Shown: positions 1 through 9,515, counted from the stretch's first letter. The stretch is 64,000 nt of DNA from Planctomycetota bacterium (GCA_016795325.1 JAEUHY010000036.1:186001-250000); one strand, 5' to 3'. Translations and numbers: made by a program. The notes: generated by a model from the sequence alone, not told the origin.

Positions 1-80
1 ACGCCGGTCAGCGCGAGGACTAGCTGCTCTCCTCCCCAGCGGAAGGTGCGCCAGTCAGGGCGCTCGTGGATGTAGAGCTT

Positions 81-176
81 TCTCCGCATGATGTGCGGAG
101 ATAGTACCCGGCCAACAGAGCTGCGGCGTCTCATTCTCCGCAACTGATGCGGAGAATGTGGCCTGCAATCTCCGCA
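81..176. repeat. Pair of perfect short hairpins sharing TCTCCGCA/TGCGGAGA arms
   Basis: Two perfect inverted repeats lie close together. The first has arms TCTCCGCA (81-88) and TGCGGAGA (94-101) around a 5-base loop. The second has 11-base arms CATTCTCCGCA (132-142) and TGCGGAGAATG (148-158), also around a 5-base loop. A fifth, unpaired TCTCCGCA lies at 169-176. They sit just downstream of the stop of the minus-strand beta-helix gene, so they could be terminator-like stems (no T-tract is visible), a REP/BIME-like element, or paired operator sites for a gene beyond the left edge. Positions 1-80 show nothing recognisable. Confidence 0.6.
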
Positions 177-194
177 CGAGACCGCGGCCGGCCG

Positions 195-1328
195 CTACTT
201 CCCAGACCAAGCGTCGGCGCCGTGCGCGCGAGCGGGACTCTCCGGCGCTAGGCGCAGGTCGAGCGCGGCGATGTTCACGAACAACGGGTCGCGGCCGCCG
301 GCGGGGTCGAGTTCGGCGACGGGCAGCACCGGGCGCGCGTGCGCCGGCTGGTCCTCGCAGGACCACCAGTTGCGCGCGAACTGGAACGTCTCGGGCGCGG
401 TTGCGTCGCCGACGTTCGCGGCGCTGACGAGCTCGTCGCTGCGGTAGACGATCAGGTTGTCGCTGAACACGCCGTTGCGACAGGGAACAAAGCCCTCGGC
501 GCGCGTCTCTTGCAGGATGCGCAGCGCCCAGCGCCGCGGCCGGTAGAAGGTGTTGAAGCGCACGCTTGCGCCGTCGACGCCGACGAAGGCGATGGGCGCG
601 AGCGAGCCGACGAAGGTGCAGCCCTCGACCGTGAGCCCGCGCGCTTCGAAGCCCTGTGGTGAGGGCCGAAAGAACTCGAGCCCCGTCGAACCGCCGAGGT
701 TCAGCGCGCGCTGGCCCGCGTGAACGAAGCGGCAACCTTCGATGCGGATGTCGCGCGAGCCGCCCTTGGCTTGCACGCCGGTCGCCGCCGGATCGCGCTC
801 GTTGTCGCGCACGAGGCACCCACTCAGCACTCCGTCGCGGCAACCGACCATGTCGACGGCCGAACCGCCGCGGCCCCAGCGCTCGACCGTGCAGCCCTCG
901 AGCCGAAAGTCGCGCACGCCCGAGAGCTTGATCCCGTCGTGGTTCGCGCGCCCGCCGCAGTCGCGCACCGCGACACGCAGCAACGTCACGTGGTGCGAAG
1001 GCGTCTCGAACGAACCCGCGTCATCGATGTTGAGCCCGTTGCCCGGGGCGCCTTCGATGCACAGGTCGACGAGCTCGAAGTGCGCGACGTCGCTGAACTG
1101 CACGCCGCCCGTGAACACGGCGGGCGACTTCGCGTCGGCCGACGCGATGCGAATCGGCCGTCCTGCTGCGCCCTGCACGTCGGCGGCCGAGAAACCTTCG
1201 TACTTGCCGGGCGCGAGGAGCACCACGTCGCCGGGCTCCGCCTCGCGCAACGCCGCGCGCAGTTGCGCCGTCGACTCCACGCGCACCTCTCCGAGCAAAC
1301 ACGCGATGAGTGCGAGTGCGAGCAGCAT
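195..1328 (-). CDS. Secreted right-handed parallel beta-helix protein
   Basis: The 377-residue protein starts with a short hydrophobic signal peptide (about residues 1-15). The mature N-terminus (AQLRAALREAEPGDVVLLAPG) is the usual opening of chondroitinase-B/pectate-lyase-like beta-helix proteins. The central region (about 80-300) has imperfect coils with short motifs such as IEGCRF, VEGCTF, LEGCTV and GVFSDN, typical of right-handed beta-helix (PbH1) repeats. Such proteins bind or cleave polysaccharides, but no catalytic residues could be assigned, so substrate and activity are unknown. It is likely exported to the periplasm or surface. The start is an ATG directly before the signal peptide. 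A fragment matching its signal-peptide region recurs near 6951. Confidence 0.8.
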   Translation of the reverse strand: MLLALALIACLLGEVRVESTAQLRAALREAEPGDVVLLAPGKYEGFSAADVQGAAGRPIRIASADAKSPAVFTGGVQFSDVAHFELVDLCIEGAPGNGLNIDDAGSFETPSHHVTLLRVAVRDCGGRANHDGIKLSGVRDFRLEGCTVERWGRGGSAVDMVGCRDGVLSGCLVRDNERDPAATGVQAKGGSRDIRIEGCRFVHAGQRALNLGGSTGLEFFRPSPQGFEARGLTVEGCTFVGSLAPIAFVGVDGASVRFNTFYRPRRWALRILQETRAEGFVPCRNGVFSDNLIVYRSDELVSAANVGDATAPETFQFARNWWSCEDQPAHARPVLPVAELDPAGGRDPLFVNIAALDLRLAPESPARAHGADAWSGK

Positions 1329-1513
1329 CGCCTCACTCTACGCGCTGACGTCGCGCGCGCTGGTCCTACGTGGGTGAAGACCAGGGGGCAACGGCTGCAG
1401 TACCTCACTCCGCATTCTGCTTCCGCAGTCCGCGCCCGCCTCGAGTCTCGCTGGAACCATCGAGACCGAAACCCCGAACGATGACCGCGGAGCCCAACAC
1501 CGGCTTCTAACCT

Positions 1514-2005
1514 CTATCCCCCGCTCTTCATCCGCTTCACCAGCGTCAGACAGTAGAGCAGGGGGAGGGCGCCGAAGACGCCGAAGGAGCAGTCGATGAG
1601 TCGCCAGTAGAAGGGAATACCGCGGATCGCCCCGCAGATCAGGGCCAGCGGGAAGACCGCAGCGCAGCAGACGAGCCCGGTGCGCAGCACCCAAGCATTG
1701 GCGATGGGATCACGCCATGCACCGACGAAGAAGAAGGCGATCATGATGTGGCCGAAGGCCAGCCAGTCCGTGCCGTAGGCGATGAACGGGAAGGCCTCGT
1801 ATGTGACTTCCAGCCCATGCCAGACGTGGCCGAGCCACCACACAAGGCCACTGTGCCCGGAAAGATCCGCGTGATTTTCGATGCCGCACCAGGAGGCCAG
1901 CAGTCGCAACTCATGCAGCAACGGAAAGGCCGTCAGCCCGCTCAGGAGCAGAGCGGCGATGAAGAGACCCAAGACAAGGCGGTAGCGTGTGAGGAGCGGA
2001 TTCAT
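1514..2005 (-). CDS. Small integral membrane protein
   Basis: A protein of about 163 residues with roughly four or five hydrophobic segments separated by short loops: one at the N-terminus, one around HIMIAFFFVGAW, one around CCAAVFPLALICGAI and one near the C-terminus. The reading frame also allows a TTG start nine codons upstream (2032); the ATG is preferred here because the hydrophobic segment follows it directly, although neither start has a clear ribosome-binding site. Conserved-looking His and Trp residues lie in the loop between the first two segments. I do not recognise a function. Codon use matches the neighbours, supporting a real gene. It is probably a cytoplasmic membrane protein transcribed on its own or with the upstream FG-GAP gene (133 bp away). 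Confidence 0.7.
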   Translation of the reverse strand: MNPLLTRYRLVLGLFIAALLLSGLTAFPLLHELRLLASWCGIENHADLSGHSGLVWWLGHVWHGLEVTYEAFPFIAYGTDWLAFGHIMIAFFFVGAWRDPIANAWVLRTGLVCCAAVFPLALICGAIRGIPFYWRLIDCSFGVFGALPLLYCLTLVKRMKSGG

Positions 2006-2138
2006 GAAGAGAAGAGGTGCGCCTGCAATCAAGGCTTGCGGATGGGCTGTCGCCTTTTTGAACTGCTACGAAACTGGCGCTTCCCGGTTCCGTGTGGGTA
2101 GCCGGTCGCGCACACCTGTGGAGCGGAGCGCCCCGGCG

Positions 2139-3416
2139 TCAACGCTCCCCCGCCCCATCCTTCGGCACGAGATCGAAGGCCTGCAGGCCCGACTGTCCGT
2201 GGGTCACGATTCTCAAGCCGTGGGGAGTTCGCAGTGCGGCAACGCTCAGGCCATCCTCGCATGGGGAGTAGCACAGCGACGTGAGGGTCCGCGATGAGAT
2301 CACCTCGATCGCTCCGGCGGATTCCTCGCCCTCGCAAAACCACGGGACCACCAGCTCACTCACGCCGTCACCGTCGAGGTCCGCGCAAGCCTCGATCTCA
2401 AAACCGCGGTACTGCGAACGGCCAGCAGACCGCAGCGTGGCGCCGTCGCGGCCGGAGAGCAGCTCGACTCTCGTGCGGTCAAGATCGGGCTCATGGATGA
2501 CGGCCCACAGGTCCGGCACGCCATCGCTATCGACATCACCGGCGCCTGCGACGTTGACGAAGTCCCACTCGCCGGGAAGGACGCCGGCACGGCTCCAGAG
2601 AACGGAGCCATCACGGCCAGCAAGCACGAACAGCGTCGTCGGGCTCAACCATTTGCCGCCAACCCGGACCGCGAGCTCGTTCAGACCGTCTCCGTCTCCA
2701 TCCCCAATCGCGATCAGGTCCACGATGAACCCGCTCTCGTGCGGCAGCTTCTTCAACCACAGGCTCTTCACCCACAGGCTGGTGTGGCCCGAGAGCGAAA
2801 GCACCTCGACCGAAGCCGGACCGTAGTCGTTGGTGACGGCGAAGTCGCTCCGGCCATCTCCGTCGACATCGCCGACCGGCGCGATGCACCTGCCGAAGGA
2901 TTCCTTACTGCTGCACCGGTGACCTAGCGGGCGCCAAGTGTCGGAGCTGAACAACCAGACCCCCGTCGGCTCAAAGCGTCCGAACAGCAAATCACTGCAC
3001 ACTCCAACGGCGAAATCCGTCACGCCGTCGCCATTCGTGTCACCGACGTCCATCAACGTGCTGACGCCGTTCTGCGGATGGCACGCCCTTCTTTCGTTGA
3101 AATCCAGAACGTGGGCGGCGCCGTGGCGCGGCAAGCCATCTCGACCGGACAGGAGCCAGACACGGGCGCCGTCTGGCTCGAACACAGAACCCACGAGAAG
3201 GGACACTTCGTCGAAGCCATCTGCGTCGAGATCGCTGACATGAGCAGCGACGTCGAGGTCGTTCTCCTGCTCGATCGCGAACTCCCAGGCCGGCCGCAGG
3301 AAGAACTGCGGAAGCGGAGGCTGCGGCGGAGCGGGGAGAGCAGCCGCCGACTCGCTGACAGAGCTACAGCCTGCGCCAAACAACGCGAAAGCGACGAGAA
3401 GAGCGCGACTTTGCAT
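2139..3416 (-). CDS. FG-GAP/VCBS-repeat lipoprotein
   Basis: The 425-residue protein has a lipoprotein signal peptide with lipobox FGAGC, placing the lipidated Cys at residue 17, followed by an Ala/Pro-rich linker. The rest is a chain of FG-GAP-type blades containing Ca-binding-like motifs, for example DLDADGFDEV, DTNGDGVTDFAVG, DVDGDGRSDFAV, DGDGDGLNELAV, DVDSDGVPDLWAV and DLDGDGVSELVV. These build an integrin-like seven-bladed propeller. The protein should be anchored on the outer face of a membrane and may bind ligands or other surface proteins; no enzymatic domain is present. The repeats run to the C-terminus and the length is normal for a single propeller. Confidence 0.85.
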   Translation of the reverse strand: MQSRALLVAFALFGAGCSSVSESAAALPAPPQPPLPQFFLRPAWEFAIEQENDLDVAAHVSDLDADGFDEVSLLVGSVFEPDGARVWLLSGRDGLPRHGAAHVLDFNERRACHPQNGVSTLMDVGDTNGDGVTDFAVGVCSDLLFGRFEPTGVWLFSSDTWRPLGHRCSSKESFGRCIAPVGDVDGDGRSDFAVTNDYGPASVEVLSLSGHTSLWVKSLWLKKLPHESGFIVDLIAIGDGDGDGLNELAVRVGGKWLSPTTLFVLAGRDGSVLWSRAGVLPGEWDFVNVAGAGDVDSDGVPDLWAVIHEPDLDRTRVELLSGRDGATLRSAGRSQYRGFEIEACADLDGDGVSELVVPWFCEGEESAGAIEVISSRTLTSLCYSPCEDGLSVAALRTPHGLRIVTHGQSGLQAFDLVPKDGAGER

Positions 3417-3905
3417 CGAGGGAGCGATGCCCGAGGGTCACCCGAGCCTACTCGACGTTGCGCGAGCGTGCGCGGAGTTGTTCGCCGCCTACAGGCGCGA
3501 CCTCTTCTCGATCAGGTCTGCGAGGAGGCCGACGGTGTGCGCTGGTGGAAGGCGACAAGGATGACGCCGGCCTTGGCGCCGGCGCATGCGGCAGCAGCTC
3601 GCGCGCAAAGAAGTGGTCGTTGCCCGCACCCGCCCGCTCGTCAGACCAACTCGACTTCGTTTGAGCCGTCCTCACCTCATGCCGTGGAGCACGCTGCTCG
3701 CCTGTGAGACATGCCAGCGAGCAGTCCCGGTCGTATCCAAAGCGCACGCGCCACCGCCGCGCGCGCCTCGCCAGCCCAGCCCATCGAAGCGTGAGCTGGG
3801 CTCGAGAGGCCGCAGGACGGATGCGCGCGGCGCGCCGAACGTCCACCTCCCGGTCGACGACGGCCAGCTCCGGCCGACGTCATCCGCTTGGAGTCATATC
3901 CGCGC
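3417..3905 (+). repeat. Repeat-rich gap with long copy A of the dispersed intergenic repeat
   Basis: No credible gene lies here. A segment at 3584-3626 closely matches 8526-8567. The long repeat copy A runs from about 3640 to 3893 and aligns with 7020-7285 (copy B) over most of its length. It contains a conserved 8-bp stem, CTGCTCGC (3694-3701) paired with GCGAGCAG (3717-3724), and ends in the short box (about 3811-3893) that recurs elsewhere in the window. Copy A abuts and probably truncates the frameshifted minus-strand gene to its right. Confidence 0.6.
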
Positions 3906-4497
3906 ACGCGCACGGTCTCGTCGGACTCGAGCGGCACGTAGGTCGGATCCGGACTCGATCGCTGCACGCGCGTCCAGCCCCACAAGTCCTCGCCGCGCGC
4001 GACCACGCAACCTGTCGCGTAGGGCTCCGGCGAGTGGGAGGTCCCGAGCGCGTCCGGCTCCAGCTTGCGCGCGAGCTCCGCGAGCCGCGCGTCGACTTCG
4101 CCGGACTTCAGCCAGCGCTCGCGCTGCCCGAGTTCCTGCGAGTTCTCCCGGTACTCCGGCTGCCACCACCACACTTCGACCGGCGCCACGCGCCGTCGAT
4201 GCGCGCCGACGACGGGGACGAGCTCGACCCCGGCTCGCGCGGGGCTTCCGGGACACCGCTCGCGCTCGCTCCATCCGCCTCGAGCTCCGCGCGCGCGGAG
4301 CTCGTGTCCTCCGGCGCTTCGTCGTTCGCGCGGCTTGTCCCCGGCGAAGCCGCCGCGCCCTCGGGCGAACTGGCCCCGCCCGCGAACTCTGCACCGTCGC
4401 CTGCGTCACGACGCAGGAGCAGCGCGACTCCCAGCGCGAACACGACAAGCGCCGCGAGGACGCCGAAGGTTCGAAGCTGTTTCGAATCGAGCGCCAT
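3890..4497 (-). pseudogene. Frameshifted, 3'-truncated membrane-anchored protein gene
   Basis: The ATG at 4497 opens a frame with a basic N-terminus and one strong membrane helix (FGVLAALVVFALGVALLL), then an Ala/Ser/Pro/Glu-rich linker. Near 4190-4260 the coding character jumps frame. The second frame carries a well-formed stretch beginning VEVWWWQPEYRENSQELGQR and continuing through Lys/Glu-rich helices. It then runs straight into repeat copy A near 3893 without its own stop. The linker and helix resemble the N-termini of the CarboxypepD_reg-type anchored proteins in this window, but the soluble part is not recognised. A single indel would join the frames, so a sequencing error is possible; the repeat junction suggests real decay. 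Confidence 0.4.
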
Positions 4498-4690
4498 GGT
4501 CACGAAGGCGCCACCTTCGGTCGGCGCTTGCCGTCGCACAAAGTCTCGTCCTCACGCCGCGGACAATGCGGGGTCGGCCGTGTACCCCGATTGGCCCGGC
4601 TCACCTAGAATTCGCCACGTCGTCACGCCGCTCGCGTCTTTCCCGGACCGGGCCTGATGGATCCACTGGCCAAGGAAGGAAGAACGTGCA

Positions 4691-6922
4691 TTGAAGAACT
4701 CACTCTCGGTTCAGTGGAGGCTTCGAGAGCGCGCGCGGGAGCCCCTTCGCAAGGGAGCCTTGGCGGTGGGTGTCTTGCTCGTGGCAACCGTGACGAGCGC
4801 CACCGCGCAGAAGGGTGCAGCCGGTTGGGGCTACATCCGGTTCAACTCCGCGTGGAAGCAGGAGTCGTTCGCCGCGATCGATGCGGCGGGCAACACCACC
4901 GTTGCACGGCGTGCCGATGGCCGCGTCGTCGTGTGGGGGCGGGACACCGGCCAGGCGGACCTTCCGTCCGAGTTCACGTACGTCCAGGTGAGCGCAGGGT
5001 GGTCCCATCTCGTCGGGCTGACGTCCTCCGGCTTGATGATGTGCTCCGGCGCCGGCACTCCCCCGTGCGCCAACCTGGTTCCGGCGCCCGGCGCGACGTT
5101 CACGAGCGTGGCGGCCGGCAGAGATCACTTTGTGGCGCTGCAGAACAACGGAGTCGTGAGGTGCGCCGGCCAGAACACCTACGGCGCCACGAACGTCCCC
5201 GCCGGACTTTTCGCGACGGCGGTCGATGCCGGCGATCAGTTCACACTGGCCCTGCGCACCGATGGCACGATCGCGGCTTGGGGCACGTCCCTCGCCGGTC
5301 AGACCTTTGTCCCGCCGCTCCCGCCCGGATTGACCTACGTGGCGATCTCGGCCGGCGAGATTCATTCGGCTGCCCGGAGGAGCGACGGAAGCGTGGTCTG
5401 CTGGGGCAACAACTTCTACGGGCAGTGCAACGTCCCGACGTTGCCGCCCGGAGTCACCTTCGTCGATGTGGCGGCGGGCGGAGAGTTCACGGTCGCCGCC
5501 TGCAGCGACGGTCTGGTCCGCTGCTGGGGGCAGGCGCCGCCCGCTCCCAATCCGCCGTCGGGCACGATCTTCGTCGAGGTGGCTGCGGGAGAACGCCACG
5601 GCGTGGCCCGAGCGAACGACGGCCGCGTGGTCTGCTGGGGCGAGAACTCCTCCGTCCAGTGCAACATCCCCGACCCTGCTCCCGGGCTCGAGTTCGAGCA
5701 GGTCGCGATCGCGAATTACTACAGCTACGTCGGCCTGCTGTCGGACGGCACCGTGATGAGCTTTGGCGGGGCCTCGCAGCCCTCGGTTCCGCCGCTTCCT
5801 CCGGGCACGCGCTACCTCACGATTTCGTCGCAGGGGACGCACGTGGCCGCTCTGCGCAGCGATGGTGTCGCCGTCTGCTGGGGCGACAACTCCCAGGGGC
5901 AGTCGAACGTCGTGAGCCTGCCGCCGGGGCTGAGCTACGTCGAGGTCGCCGCGGGAACCTGGTTCACCGCTGCCCGCCGCAGCGATGGAGCGGTGATCTG
6001 CTGGGGCCAGAACACCTACGGTGAATGCAACGTGCCGACGCTGCCGCCGGGGGTCCAGTTCACGCGGCTCTTCGCGGGGGTCTGGCACACCGCGGCGCTC
6101 TGCAGCGACGGGCTCATCCGCTGCTGGGGCCGGAACAACACCGGGCAGTGCAATGTGCCGTTGCCGCCGGCGGGTCGGACTTACGTGGACGCGGGCGCGG
6201 GCACGCTCCACACCCTCGGGCTGCTTTCCGACGGGACGGTCGTCAGCTGGGGGCAGGTCGCATCGAACTACCAGCTCCCCGCAACCACCGCGGGGCGACG
6301 CTATGTCGACGTCGAAGCCGGTCTCTTCTCGAGCCTCGGGCTTCTCGACGACGGCACGGTCGAGAGCCGCTACGGCTTTCCGTACTTCTCCGCGCGACCG
6401 CCGATACTCCCGACAGGCTCGAACTGGATCCGCGCCAGCGCTCGCGGGGATCGATTCACCGGCGTGTTCGAGCGCACGGGGTTCGTCACGGGCTATTGCA
6501 CGGCAGGCGTGTCCATTCGCGGCTGCGTGCCGGTGATTTCCGGCAACGGCGTGCCGAGCGCGACGTCGACGGCGCCCTTCACGATCACGATCGACGGCGC
6601 GGACGGCGGTGCTCGGGGGCTGGTCGTGTACGGCATCAACAACGCGGGCTTCGTGCCGACCCCGTGGGCCAACTCCAACAGCTACAAATGCGTGCGCCCT
6701 CCGATCCAGTGCACCCCGGTGCTCTTCGGCGGCGGTCTCGGGGGAACCTGCGGGGCACGGCTGGTGCTCAACTGGACGGACTACATGGCGTCGAACCCAG
6801 CCGCCCTCGGGCACCCGCTCTCCGCGGGCTTGAACGTCTACGCCCAAGGTTGGTGCCGCGACTCACTGTCTCCGGCGGGAGCGGTGCGCACCCGCGCGAT
6901 CCAGTTCGTCGTGCAACCCTGA
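4691..6922 (+). CDS. Secreted RCC1-repeat propeller protein
   Basis: The 743-residue protein starts at TTG, preceded by a good ribosome-binding site (AAGGAAGGA, about 10 bases upstream). Residues 1-40 form a signal peptide with a long basic n-region and a cleavage-like site before QKGAAGW. Roughly residues 45-590 are about a dozen RCC1-type repeats with the signatures VCWGxNxYGQCNVP and VAAGxxHxxAxxSDG, expected to fold as one or two seven-bladed propellers. From about residue 601 (nt 6493) comes the Cys-containing C-terminal domain shared with five other proteins in the window. Bacterial RCC1 proteins are mostly of unknown function; an extracellular binding or recognition role is likely. The protein is complete. 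Confidence 0.85.
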   Translation: MKNSLSVQWRLRERAREPLRKGALAVGVLLVATVTSATAQKGAAGWGYIRFNSAWKQESFAAIDAAGNTTVARRADGRVVVWGRDTGQADLPSEFTYVQVSAGWSHLVGLTSSGLMMCSGAGTPPCANLVPAPGATFTSVAAGRDHFVALQNNGVVRCAGQNTYGATNVPAGLFATAVDAGDQFTLALRTDGTIAAWGTSLAGQTFVPPLPPGLTYVAISAGEIHSAARRSDGSVVCWGNNFYGQCNVPTLPPGVTFVDVAAGGEFTVAACSDGLVRCWGQAPPAPNPPSGTIFVEVAAGERHGVARANDGRVVCWGENSSVQCNIPDPAPGLEFEQVAIANYYSYVGLLSDGTVMSFGGASQPSVPPLPPGTRYLTISSQGTHVAALRSDGVAVCWGDNSQGQSNVVSLPPGLSYVEVAAGTWFTAARRSDGAVICWGQNTYGECNVPTLPPGVQFTRLFAGVWHTAALCSDGLIRCWGRNNTGQCNVPLPPAGRTYVDAGAGTLHTLGLLSDGTVVSWGQVASNYQLPATTAGRRYVDVEAGLFSSLGLLDDGTVESRYGFPYFSARPPILPTGSNWIRASARGDRFTGVFERTGFVTGYCTAGVSIRGCVPVISGNGVPSATSTAPFTITIDGADGGARGLVVYGINNAGFVPTPWANSNSYKCVRPPIQCTPVLFGGGLGGTCGARLVLNWTDYMASNPAALGHPLSAGLNVYAQGWCRDSLSPAGAVRTRAIQFVVQP

Positions 6923-7290
6923 CGGACATCGACTTACTTCACCTCGAGGCCCGTCGACTCCACGCGCACCTCTCCGAGCGCACACGCCGGAGGCCCGCGC
7001 GCGCACTCGCCCGCTTGTCCGAGCAGCGCGACTTCGCTTGAGCAGTCCCCGTCTCATGCCGTGGAGCACGCTGCTCGCCGGCGAGACATGCCAGCGAGCA
7101 GTCCCGGTCGCATCCAAAGCGCACGCACCACCGCCCCGCGCGCCTCGCCGGCCTCGCAAGCCCGGCGCACGGAGGCCCGAGCTGGGCTCGGAAGGCCACT
7201 TGACCGATGCCCTTGCCGCGCCGAACCTCCGTCTCCCGGTCGACGACGGCCACCTCCGGCCGAAGTCATCCGCGTGGATGTCCTATCCGC
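6923..7290 (+). repeat. Long copy B of the dispersed intergenic repeat
   Basis: This gap between the RCC1 gene and the next gene holds no credible gene. Positions about 6951-6985 match the signal-peptide region of the beta-helix gene (near 1271-1298), so a gene fragment is embedded here. Copy B (about 7020-7285) matches copy A at 3640-3893, including the 8-bp stem CTGCTCGC (7071-7078)/GCGAGCAG (7094-7101). Its last 90 bases are the short box found before several other genes. It ends about 20 bases before the start of the 7307 gene, so it forms that gene's 5' flank. Confidence 0.65.
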
Positions 7291-7306
7291 AAAGGAGTAC
7301 GACGAG

Positions 7307-8155
7307 ATGAACCTTCGATTCCTCGCCACCATCTTCGTAGCCGTGACAGCGCTAGCGTTGTCCCATTTTCTACCGTACGCCGATAAGGTCGGTCGTTTCG
7401 AGTCTCTTGAGTTAGTGGATCCTGACACGGGCAAGACCGTTCAGATCGTAGTTTCGGCCGGCTCTCTTGTGGTCAGATCCGCCGAGTGGGGCGAACGCTT
7501 CGAAGTCAGTATCGGTTCCGACGCAGGCCGGTCCGGTGTTCGAATCGGCGACGCTGGAGGTCACCAGTTTGTTCATGTCGGCTTCGCTGCGGAAGGCATC
7601 GGGCCTGGAATTGATATCGTTGACGAAAAGGCCCGAAGTCGCGGCACATTCAATATTCGCTCCGACCGCGGGCCTTCTCTGGTGCTGTACGGCCCCGAAG
7701 AGCGTCCGCGGGCATACTTGGGGCCGCAACCCGACGGCTCGTCTCGGTTAGCGTTGTTCGATCGCAGCGGGGTGCCGAGCGTGACGGCGACCGCAGACGA
7801 CGTCAACAAGCTGCATGGCGTCGCGCTGACGCACTACGGGTCTGATGAGGTTGGGCTTGTGATCTCATCTGACAAGAAGGGAAAGAACGCCATGACTGCG
7901 CGGACGCGGAACGGTGACGGTATTTCCGTTGTCGGCGTAAACGAGGGCAAGGGCGGCGGGCTGTATCTCGGTCAAGAGGACGAGAAAAACAGCGTATCCA
8001 TTAGGGGCGGCGGAGATGCGATGGGTGAACTGCAGTTCAAGAGCAACGTTGGCGCACCTCTTGGTGGCATACTTTCGAAGGAGGGCGATGACGGACTTGC
8101 CTTAGTGCTGATCAACAAATCCGGAGTTCCGTTCGTGATCGGGCCGCCGAAATAG
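7307..8155 (+). CDS. Secreted repetitive beta-rich protein of unknown function
   Basis: The ATG at 7307 is preceded by a strong AAAGGAG at 7291-7297, which fixes the start although the frame stays open upstream through repeat copy B. The 282-residue product has an N-terminal signal or anchor (MNLRFLATIFVAVTALALS). The body is made of short beta-strand units such as LVLYGPEERPRAYLG, LALFDRSGVPSVTAT and LVLINKSGVPFVIG, with recurrent DRSG/NKSG turns, which suggests a beta-helix or beta-roll. I do not recognise a family. The GC content is visibly lower than that of the neighbours, consistent with recent acquisition. A degenerate copy of its last 26 codons occurs at 18225-18306, so it belongs to a family that has been copied and fragmented locally. 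Confidence 0.75.
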   Translation: MNLRFLATIFVAVTALALSHFLPYADKVGRFESLELVDPDTGKTVQIVVSAGSLVVRSAEWGERFEVSIGSDAGRSGVRIGDAGGHQFVHVGFAAEGIGPGIDIVDEKARSRGTFNIRSDRGPSLVLYGPEERPRAYLGPQPDGSSRLALFDRSGVPSVTATADDVNKLHGVALTHYGSDEVGLVISSDKKGKNAMTARTRNGDGISVVGVNEGKGGGLYLGQEDEKNSVSIRGGGDAMGELQFKSNVGAPLGGILSKEGDDGLALVLINKSGVPFVIGPPK

Positions 8156-8659
8156 CCTGATTCGTGGCCACGGGCGTGTCGGACATCAAGGCCGCCGAAT
8201 AGAGGTGCTCGTTGCACTGACGGCGGTCGCCCGCGTCGACGGCGTCCCCGCACGGTCGATGAAGCGCATCCCCGCGCCGGACGACCGCTCGACTACCTGA
8301 ACCTCCGTCTCGCGACAGCCGGCGTGCGCGAACACGCTCGCAACCCAGTGAGGAAGAGAACAGCCCCTTGCGCAGCGGCGCCTTCGACGAGGGCCGTCCC
8401 GTCATCACCAACTTCGTGTTCGCCGCCGAACGAGTTCCTCGTCGGCCTACGAGTTTGGAGCGGACCTCCGCTCGATCGGCCCGTCGGTTGGCAGCGGAAG
8501 CCGGGTCAGTCACGAGACGAGCAGCGCATGCGGCAGCAACTCGCGCGAAGAAGTGGTTGTTGCCCCGACGCGCGGGGTTGACCTGGAGCATGTCGACCAC
8601 GGCAGCTCGAACTTGTAGCGCAGCGCGAGTCACGCAACGCACCGTGCTGCGGCGGCGAG
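8156..8659. repeat. Gap made of repeat fragments
   Basis: No credible gene. Positions about 8206-8245 match the module found at 18307-18350 and 22640-22682 (core GTTGCAC...GGTCGC...GCGTCG), followed by a diverged short box. Positions 8526-8567 closely match 3584-3626. The remainder (8250-8525, 8570-8659) shows no gene and no confident match. Confidence 0.45.
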
Positions 8660-9482
8660 TCATCCGATGACGCTCGCCCAGTGGGCGGCGAGCAGCGCGA
8701 AGGCCGCGTCGACGTCGCGAGCGTTGACTCGCGCCTGCGAAGCCAGCTCCGGGTAGCGCTCGCGCCACGCTGCCGGAGGCGCTGCGAGCTGCACTGGGAG
8801 CGCTTGGCGTTCGCGAGCAGCGAAGACCGCACTTGCCGCGCGCCTCAGCTCCTTTGGGTCGAGCGTCTCGCGCTCGATCAACATCACCATGTCGACGAGA
8901 TCCTTGACGCGCGTGTTCTCCCGGCTCGCCCACGGAGACGTGTACGCGTGCAGCTTCTCGGCGAACTGCTGCGCCTTGGACATCGCTCGCACCCTCGCTG
9001 GCGGCAAACTCGCGAACCCGAGCACGTCAGCCCCGACGAGTTCGTCGACTGGCCCCAGCGGGCCTTCGCTGGACGCGACGTCGACGTGGATTTGGCCCAG
9101 GGGCTTGTCGCCGAGCCGCGCTTGCACGGGGAAGGTCGCGCCCCCAAACGGCGCCGCGGTTAGCTCCCGTCGCGCGACTGAGATCTCGAAGCACATGAGG
9201 TCCCCGAGGTCGAACGCTGCGGCCGACGCCAGGGCCACATGCACTGCTTCGAGATTCGCCGTCGTGCTCTCCTCGCGCGCGCCGAGCACGCACAAGTCGA
9301 GGTCGCGCGTCGTCCTCGCGTTCGGGCGATAGCGCAGCTCGAACGCGTAACCGCCCTGGAGCAGCCACGGTCTTCGCTCGTCCTCGAACAGCCGCGCGAG
9401 CAGCCGCTTCCATCAACACCGTAGTGAGCAGTGTGTTGACCGGTTGCCAGTTCGCGAGCGACTGCGTCCGCAGCCGGTCCAT
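8660..9482 (-). pseudogene. AbiEii-like nucleotidyltransferase toxin gene, frameshifted
   Basis: The downstream frame (stop at 8660) carries the AbiEii hallmarks: LLQGGYAFEL, then TRDLDL (the nucleotidyltransferase GG...DxD region), then KAQQFAEKLHAYTSP and RVKDLVDMVML, and a C-terminal AAWRERYPELA helix. AbiEii toxins are type IV toxins neutralised by AbiEi. The first about 23 codons (from ATG 9482, MDRLRTQSLANWQPVNTLL) lie in a different frame. The frames join at about 9415, where one extra base in a codon after the VLM segment would explain the shift. No start codon is available in the main frame upstream of the catalytic region, so the gene is probably inactive unless the shift is a sequencing error. 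Its 5' end abuts a MITE. Confidence 0.75.
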
Positions 9483-9515
9483 CAGCGCCCGCCGCAGCGC
9501 GTCAGCGTTCTCCTA

